10,317 bases of DNA from an uncultured Bacilli bacterium (lineage in GTDB: Bacteria; Bacillota_I; Bacilli_A; RF39; UBA660): NCBI GenBank assembly GCA_947624535.1, contig CANQKU010000031.1, forward strand, positions 1 to 10,317, written 5' to 3'. Shown piece after piece: positions 5,243-10,317 of this stretch; position 1 is the stretch's first letter; every line of letters begins with the position of its first letter. The notes under the pieces were generated by a model, which saw only the letters and a list, made by a program, of their open reading frames with translations, made no database searches and had not been told where the DNA came from. Both the position numbers and the translations under genes were made by a program.

Positions 5243-8197
5243 CTATATACTAGGAGTTTTTTCATTTAGTTTAACACTTACTAGTTTAGATACCCCTGAC
5301 TCTTGCATAGTAATACCATATAATGTATCAGCAAATTCCATAGTTTTCTTTTTATGAGTAATTATTAAAAACTGAGTCTTATCTTTATAATGAGATAAAT
5401 ATTTACCAAATGATGATACATTAGCTTCATCTAAGGCAGCTTCTACCTCATCAAAAATACAAAATGGTACTGTTTTAACATTTAAAATAGCAAATAATAA
5501 ACTAATAGCCGTAAATGTTTTCTCACCACCAGAAAGTAAACTAATAGTAGTTAATTTCTTTCCAGGTGGACTAGCTACAATATCAACACCAGTTGATAAT
5601 AAGTCATCAGGATTAGTTAATTTCAAATCAGCCGTACCACCACCAAATAATTCTTTAAATACTTGTTTAAACTCTATTCTTATTTTTTCAAAAGTAGTAG
5701 CAAACTCTTCTTTCATTACTTCATCCATCTCATCCATAATCTCTAATAAAGTATCTTCTGCTTTTAATAAATCTTCTTTTTGTTTAGTTAAAAATTCATA
5801 CCTAGTATTTACTCTTTCAAATTCATCAATAGCAGCTAAATTTACCATTCCAATTTTTTTAATAATTTCTCTATATTGTTTAACTAACTCTCTAGCTTCT
5901 TCTACTTCTATATCTAAAATATATTCTTTTTTAGCTCTTTCATAAGTAATAGAATATTCTTCATTTAAGATATTTAACATATTATCTAGACGTATATCTT
6001 TTTTAGTAATATCTATTTCTATTTGTTTTATTTCTTTTTCTAAACTACGCATATGTGAAGATTTAACTTTATCATCAGCAGTACGTTTTTCTATATCATC
6101 TTTTAATTTTTCAATAACTTTAGTTAAATTTTTACTATCTTGAATAAGTTTTTCTTTTAAAGTATTTTTAGTGTGATACTCTTTAATTAATTCTTCTTCC
6201 ATTTGACTCAAAGAATTTGTCTTTAATCTTTTAATACTTTCTATTTCTTTTTCTAAATCATCTAAGTTTTGACAAACTAAATTAATCTCTTCTTTCTTAC
6301 TATCTAGTTTTTCTACTTCTAAGATTTTATCACGTGATACTTTAACATATTGATTATTTAACTCTTCATACTGATTATTTATATTATCTATCTTTATCTT
6401 TAATGATGAAAAGTCATCTTCTTGAGTATTTTTTAGATTTTCTAACTCTTTTAATTCTTGTCTTAGAGAAATCATACTTTTTAAAGAATATGAACTACCT
6501 CCTGATAAAGATCCACCTACATGGATAATATCTCCATCTAAAGTTACTATTTTATATCTATAAGAAATAAATTTAGCAAGACGGTTAGCACTATCAAGAT
6601 CTTTAGTAACAAGAGTAGTTCCTAACTGATTATAAACTATATTTCTATATTTAGAGTCATACTTTACAATATCTGCTAAAACAGCAATAAAGTCATCATT
6701 AGTTTGAAGTAATTTATAACTATTATCATCAATATATCTAGATTTAATTACATTTAATGGGAAAAATGTAGCTCTACCTAAATGTTTACTTTTTAAATAT
6801 TCTATTGCTTTAACTGATGATGTTTCATCTTCTGTAATAATAAAGTTTTTACTAGAAGATATAGCTATTTCTAAAGCTTTAATATATTCTTCATTAATTG
6901 TTAGAATATTTCCAATAGTATTATGAATACCTGATAAATCATGATTTTTTAAAATACTTTTAACACTAATAGGAAGATTACTACCTTGTTCAATTTCTAA
7001 AGATAAAGTATCTATTTTATGTTTATTATTAATTATATTACGATCTAGATTTTCATATTTTACTTGAAGCGTATTTTTCTCTTCATTTTTTTGATTTAGA
7101 GAATTTTTTAAATTCTTTAACTTTTCATCTAAAGACATAATTTCTTCTTCAATAATTTTAATTTGAGAATTACCAAGTTCAATATTTTTATTTAATATAC
7201 CCTCTTTTTCTAATAAATCTCTCAAATTATTAGTAACTTCTTCTTGATTAGTAGTTGAATTTTCTCTTAATTTTATTAAATTACGTTCACCCTTTATTTT
7301 TTCTACTTCTTCAGTAACTTCTAGTAATTGAGAATTTAAATTAGAAAGTTCTTGTTCATATTTCTCTAACTTTCGACGAAGTTCCATATTAATCGCATCA
7401 TTTGATGAGAAAAAACTAGATAGTGATAAAACTTCTTTATCTAACTCATCTTTATGAGTTTTACTTTTTTCTACTTCTCTAGATAAATTTTCAATATCAT
7501 AGGCTAAAAGTGCTACTTCATGTTTTTCTAAATTTTCTTTAGCATCTAAATATTCTTTAGCTTTCTTACTTTGATCTTCTAATGGAGCTTTTTGTAATTC
7601 TAACTCAGTAATAATATCATTTACTCTATCTAAATTATGATGAGTATGGTCTAACTTCTTTAAAGCTTCTTCTTTTCTTCTTTTATATTTTAAAATCTCA
7701 GCTGCTTCTTCAAAAATAACACGTCTATCCATTGGTGAATTACTAAGTATTCTATCTACTTCACCTTGGGAAATAATATTAAATGACTCTTTACCAACAC
7801 CAGTATCTAATAATAAATTAGTAATATCTTTTAATCTACATTTTTCATTATTTAAAAAGTATTCATTTTCACCACTTCTATAGACTCTTCTTTTAATAGA
7901 AATTTCAATATAAGGGATATTAAGATAATGGTCATGATTATCAAAAATAAGTTCTACCCAAGCTACATTTAGAGGGTTTCTACTCTTACTTCCTGAAAAA
8001 ATAACGTCACTCATTGAACCTTCACCACGAAGAGATTTAACTGATTGTTCACCAAGTACCCATCTAACTGCATCAACAACATTACTTTTACCTGAGCCAT
8101 TAGGCCCTACTATACAAGTAATCTTATCTTCTAATTGAATATCAATCTTATCAGCAAAAGATTTAAATCCATTCGTTACAATTTCTTTTAAATACAT
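5243..8197 (-). CDS. smc: Chromosome segregation ATPase SMC, short-armed
   Basis: SMC is the core of the bacterial condensin-like complex with ScpA and ScpB; it organises and segregates the chromosome by ATP-driven DNA loop handling. The N-terminal head has FKSFAD, Walker A GPNGSGKS (31-38) and the Q-loop ISQGEVD (Q144). A coiled coil follows to about 405. The hinge spans about 405-567 and ends in GGSLSGGS. A second coiled coil follows to about 780. The C-terminal head holds the signature LLSGGEKT (887-894), Walker B FCIFDE (D916, E917), the D-loop ALDEANV and the switch His H948 in ITHKKKTM. All catalytic residues are present. At 984 residues it is about 200 shorter than B. subtilis SMC (1186); the loss lies in the two arms. 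AGGTGA precedes the ATG by six bases. It has its own terminator. The frequent Bacillota neighbours rnc and ftsY are not adjacent. Confidence 0.97.
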   Translation of the reverse strand: MYLKEIVTNGFKSFADKIDIQLEDKITCIVGPNGSGKSNVVDAVRWVLGEQSVKSLRGEGSMSDVIFSGSKSRNPLNVAWVELIFDNHDHYLNIPYIEISIKRRVYRSGENEYFLNNEKCRLKDITNLLLDTGVGKESFNIISQGEVDRILSNSPMDRRVIFEEAAEILKYKRRKEEALKKLDHTHHNLDRVNDIITELELQKAPLEDQSKKAKEYLDAKENLEKHEVALLAYDIENLSREVEKSKTHKDELDKEVLSLSSFFSSNDAINMELRRKLEKYEQELSNLNSQLLEVTEEVEKIKGERNLIKLRENSTTNQEEVTNNLRDLLEKEGILNKNIELGNSQIKIIEEEIMSLDEKLKNLKNSLNQKNEEKNTLQVKYENLDRNIINNKHKIDTLSLEIEQGSNLPISVKSILKNHDLSGIHNTIGNILTINEEYIKALEIAISSSKNFIITEDETSSVKAIEYLKSKHLGRATFFPLNVIKSRYIDDNSYKLLQTNDDFIAVLADIVKYDSKYRNIVYNQLGTTLVTKDLDSANRLAKFISYRYKIVTLDGDIIHVGGSLSGGSSYSLKSMISLRQELKELENLKNTQEDDFSSLKIKIDNINNQYEELNNQYVKVSRDKILEVEKLDSKKEEINLVCQNLDDLEKEIESIKRLKTNSLSQMEEELIKEYHTKNTLKEKLIQDSKNLTKVIEKLKDDIEKRTADDKVKSSHMRSLEKEIKQIEIDITKKDIRLDNMLNILNEEYSITYERAKKEYILDIEVEEARELVKQYREIIKKIGMVNLAAIDEFERVNTRYEFLTKQKEDLLKAEDTLLEIMDEMDEVMKEEFATTFEKIRIEFKQVFKELFGGGTADLKLTNPDDLLSTGVDIVASPPGKKLTTISLLSGGEKTFTAISLLFAILNVKTVPFCIFDEVEAALDEANVSSFGKYLSHYKDKTQFLIITHKKKTMEFADTLYGITMQESGVSKLVSVKLNEKTPSI

Positions 8198-8236
8198 GAC
8201 ACTTCACCTATTCTTGATTTATTTTCATACTTCTTT

Positions 8237-8242
8237 ATTATA
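8237..8242 (-). promoter_or_regulatory. Possible -10 element of the smc promoter
   Basis: The minus strand has TATAAT (8242-8237), 39 bases before the smc ATG. No good -35 exists at 16-18 bases; a TTGAC-like motif is present but only about 8 bases upstream. Since a terminator separates smc from the gene before it, smc needs a promoter in this gap, and this is the best candidate. Confidence 0.4.
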
Positions 8243-8275
8243 CATTATTTAGTCAAATTATGATAGTGGGACTTT

Positions 8276-8299
8276 AAAAAAAGAGTCATTTGGCTCTTT
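8276..8299 (-). terminator. Rho-independent terminator of the ART-like gene
   Basis: On the minus strand AAAGAG, beginning inside the TAA stop codon, pairs with CTCTTT to give a six-pair stem plus a possible extra C-G after one mismatch. The stem runs into a seven-T tract (8282-8276). The stem is short and AT-rich, so strength is uncertain, but its position right at the stop codon is typical. Confidence 0.6.
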
Positions 8300-9194
8300 A
8301 CTTAGTTTTTGTAGTTTTATCTTTTATTATATCTTTAAACTTATCTATAGTTTTTCTAAGATTAGAAATTGAATTAGTATTATCCTTAGTAGTAGCGGGA
8401 TTAGTAAGTCTTTTTATCTCTTGAGCTTTATTTTTATTAACTAGTTTTTCATACTTATCTTCATTAATATATATTTGAGACATATCATCAATATAGTAAA
8501 ATTTATCATCAATCTTTGGAATTTTTAAAACTGGTACTTGATAATTTGCAATTTTATTTTTAAATTCATCTATATTATCAGTATCAACACAAATACATTT
8601 AATTGACTCTTTTGAAAATGAATTTTTTACACAAACTTCTGAAACGTCAGAAGCAACTGAAACTGTACCATGTTTTCTAATTTCACTTGCTGTAGTACCT
8701 ATAATAGCGCTATAAGGTGTATCTTCTTTTGTTGACATTTCAGCATAACCCTCTGCTATATCATATACGTCAGTAAAACTTACAAAATTTCTTTTTCCTC
8801 CAATTCGACTCCAATCTTCACCAGTAGATATTTCAATTCCTTGTTTATTAAGTTCATCTACACTATTTAATCCATACTTTAAAATATCAGGTACAACACT
8901 AGCATTAGTTCCATGAAATAAATTAATGTTATTATCTACAAAGAATTTAAAAGTTTGGGGCTCAGTAATAAATAAATATGCCATAGAAAAACGTCTTTTC
9001 ATTTCTATTTCAGGATTATTTTTTATAGGCATTTTAGCAGAAAAACTATATTGTTCAATACCACCCTTATATAAAATACTTTGTAATGTTTCATAAGTTT
9101 CTTTATCTTTAGCAAGATTAAAGAAATAACTACATAATTTTTCAAAATTACTATTTTGTTTTAACTGTTCTAAAGAGTATTCAGAATATTCCAT
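8298..9194 (-). CDS. Putative ADP-ribosyltransferase-fold protein (298 aa)
   Basis: The central region resembles ADP-ribosyltransferase (ART) folds such as PARP, KptA or DarT-like proteins. It has NLFHGTN (H94-G95-T96) followed by VPDILKYGL, then NFVSFTDVYDIAEGYAEM (candidate aromatic residues F140 and Y150), then SEVCVKNSFSKESIKCICVD with a glutamate (E186) before the last strand. H, aromatic and E in this order fit an H-Y-E type NAD-binding triad, though which aromatic residue is catalytic is uncertain. The first ~90 residues are helical and unrecognised. The last ~45 are basic and rich in Lys, Thr and Asn. There is no signal peptide. A longer frame reaches an ATG at 9248, but that ATG lies inside the -35 element of the promoter, whereas AGGTGAT sits four bases before the ATG at 9194. 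The target (NAD-dependent modification of protein or nucleic acid) is unknown, and no antitoxin is adjacent. Confidence 0.7.
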   Translation of the reverse strand: MEYSEYSLEQLKQNSNFEKLCSYFFNLAKDKETYETLQSILYKGGIEQYSFSAKMPIKNNPEIEMKRRFSMAYLFITEPQTFKFFVDNNINLFHGTNASVVPDILKYGLNSVDELNKQGIEISTGEDWSRIGGKRNFVSFTDVYDIAEGYAEMSTKEDTPYSAIIGTTASEIRKHGTVSVASDVSEVCVKNSFSKESIKCICVDTDNIDEFKNKIANYQVPVLKIPKIDDKFYYIDDMSQIYINEDKYEKLVNKNKAQEIKRLTNPATTKDNTNSISNLRKTIDKFKDIIKDKTTKTK

Positions 9195-9218
9195 ATAATC
9201 ACCTATTTTACTAACTAA

Positions 9219-9248
9219 ATTATAAATGGAAAGTAAAAAGAATGTCAA
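9219..9248 (-). promoter_or_regulatory. Consensus sigma-A promoter of the ART-like gene
   Basis: The minus strand has a perfect -35 TTGACA (9248-9243) and a perfect -10 TATAAT (9224-9219), separated by 18 bases. The expected transcription start is near 9212, about 18 bases before the start codon at 9194, with AGGTGAT in between. It is the best promoter in the window and lies immediately after the stop codon of the surface protein. Confidence 0.85.
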
Positions 9249-9258
9249 GAAAGAACAG

Positions 9259-10278
9259 TTATAGATTAGACTTGCTTATTTCTACTACGGCACGCGCACC
9301 AATGTTGGTATCCGAAGACTCAGGGATGCTCAAGTTGCCAGTGCGGCCCACATCCCACGCAGTAACAGCACCGCCAGAGTTAGCAGACATGGTCCAATAA
9401 GCATAATCATATACACTATTTTCATTTGTTGTGTCATTGCTATAACTTCCTCCATAATCTGCTGATTGGTACATATAATTGTGCATCCAGTCTGGACAAG
9501 AACCGTTGTTATATGCATCTTTACTAGGTGATAATATTCTATCATCTTTACTTCCGTCTTTCCATACCAAACAACCTGTACTTCCTGCTTCTTGAGCAGT
9601 TATAATTCTTGCCCTTGCTTTTCTTTTTACTAAAGTTTTACTATCATATGTATTTGATTCACATCTTATTTTAAAATCTCCTGTATTTAATTCAGAATTA
9701 TAAGTACACCCTGTAAACTTATTCCCATTAAATTCAGTTTCTCCTGGTGTATACTCTATTACATTCACATTCGTCCAAGTTGATGTTGCTGCTTCTAAAA
9801 TTGGTAATACTGTATCAGGTCCCTTACTGTTATCATCACTTCCTGCATGCCACGGAATATTTCTAACTGTATTTTCTCTTTGTTGCATCGTAATTGTGTT
9901 TCCATCATCATGTAATACATAAAAGTAATGATATTCATGGCTATTTACATAGTATCTTATTATTGTTCCTTGTTTACAACTAGCTTGTCCTTTTTTATAA
10001 CATTCAGTTTTTACACATGTTGATTCTTCTCCATTGATACATTTATGATCATCTTTTTCGTTGTATTCATATCCTATTATTTTGGCATTATTTTTAGCTT
10101 TACTATATAACTCATCTATTGCTCCTTGTAAGTTTTCTGCTTTTATTCCTGAATTATTGTTATCATAAGTTACTTCGCTACTAGATAGTGTCGCTGCATA
10201 AACACCTATACTACTTACTATAATTCCAAGAATAAATGCTATTATTGTTTTATAATTTTTCTTGACTACTCTTTTCAT
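9259..10278 (-). CDS. Surface protein with DGR-like variable C-terminal domain
   Basis: I recognise this as a type of surface protein common in low-GC gut Bacillota, without an assigned function. Residues 10-29 form a hydrophobic signal peptide or anchor (IIAFILGIIVSSIGVYAA). Next comes the recurring linker LSSSEVTYDNNNSGIKAENL and AIDELYSKAK. A cysteine-rich patch follows (C80, C88, C93, C101), then GTIIRYYVN and YFYVLHDDGNTITMQQREN, then VLPILEAATSTWTNVN, ARIITAQEA and CPDWMHNYMYQS. The C-terminal 45 residues read YWTMSANSGG, AWDVGRTGNLS and IGARAVVEISK. This is the arrangement of C-type-lectin-like variable domains diversified by retroelements. The codons for residues ~295-330 are strikingly GC-rich relative to the rest of the gene. 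The start has GGAGAG eight bases upstream. The protein is probably displayed outside the cell, with the C-terminal domain as a ligand-binding face. The upstream promoter would be at or beyond the window edge. Confidence 0.8.
   Translation of the reverse strand: MKRVVKKNYKTIIAFILGIIVSSIGVYAATLSSSEVTYDNNNSGIKAENLQGAIDELYSKAKNNAKIIGYEYNEKDDHKCINGEESTCVKTECYKKGQASCKQGTIIRYYVNSHEYHYFYVLHDDGNTITMQQRENTVRNIPWHAGSDDNSKGPDTVLPILEAATSTWTNVNVIEYTPGETEFNGNKFTGCTYNSELNTGDFKIRCESNTYDSKTLVKRKARARIITAQEAGSTGCLVWKDGSKDDRILSPSKDAYNNGSCPDWMHNYMYQSADYGGSYSNDTTNENSVYDYAYWTMSANSGGAVTAWDVGRTGNLSIPESSDTNIGARAVVEISKSNL
9289..9396 (-). repeat. Candidate variable repeat (VR) in the surface protein gene
   Basis: This segment encodes residues 295-330 of the surface protein, from WTMSAN to GARA. 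By hand count, 9281-9400 has 66 G/C of 120, whereas neighbouring DNA such as 9401-9430 has about 7 of 30. The invariant frame W-T-x-S, AW-x-V, G-N-L and GAR-x-VV is interspersed with small or polar positions whose codons mostly end in C or T, as expected if they came from AAY codons. At the 3' coding end a GC run (9300-9288) could play the part of the homing initiation site. No template repeat or reverse transcriptase is in the window, so this remains a candidate. Confidence 0.5.
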
Positions 10279-10317
10279 TTTTCACTCTCCATATTCTATC
10301 TTCTATTCAATCATACC

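Noticed and set aside
9330..9545. 71-residue minus-strand frame overlapping the surface protein gene
   Set aside because: It lies in another frame of the surface protein, has no ribosome binding site, and is open largely because the GC-rich block contains few stop codons.
8298..10278. Toxin-antitoxin pair formed by the ART-like gene and its neighbour
   Set aside because: The upstream gene is an exported surface protein with its own unit, the ART-like gene has an independent promoter, and nothing resembles an antitoxin or macrodomain.

Overview
The window is very AT-rich, low-GC Bacillota DNA using the ordinary bacterial code (Trp is TGG). It looks like an uncultured gut lineage of Bacilli/RF39-like type. 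That placement rests on the base composition, the style of the SMC and NifS proteins, and the surface protein at the right edge, whose N-terminal linker and C-terminal block are typical of such genomes. It is an inference, not a proof. Every gene I can support lies on the minus strand, so transcription runs from the right end of the window to the left.

Layout in transcription order. (1) 10278-9259: a secreted or membrane-anchored surface protein. Its last ~36 codons sit in a GC-rich block (about 55% by hand count over 9281-9400) that resembles the variable repeat of diversity-generating-retroelement (DGR) target proteins. (2) 9194-8298: a 298-residue protein with an ADP-ribosyltransferase-like HGT core, with its own near-perfect sigma-A promoter and a terminator at its stop codon. 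(3) 8197-5243: the chromosome-segregation ATPase SMC, with unusually short arms, followed by a terminator. (4) 5124-4472: a rhuM-family gene broken by an internal deletion and frameshift, behind a strong promoter. (5) 4427-1831: three overlapping genes for a cysteine desulfurase, a small cytosolic thioredoxin-like protein and a thioredoxin-DsbD/CcdA-like membrane protein. These read as one sulfur/thiol-redox unit. (6) 1763-184: a DUF1292-family protein, an unknown soluble protein and an unknown C-tail-anchored protein, closed by a clear terminator.

How the parts work together. The thiol unit suggests a route for electrons from a cytosolic CxxC protein through a two-cysteine membrane transporter to an extracytoplasmic CPHC domain, co-expressed with a sulfur-mobilising enzyme. 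The surface protein and its ART-like neighbour look like accessory functions. The surface protein is the best candidate for something novel: a hypervariable C-terminal domain whose template and reverse transcriptase, if they exist, are outside this window. No RNA genes, CRISPR arrays, insertion sequences or attachment sites were seen.
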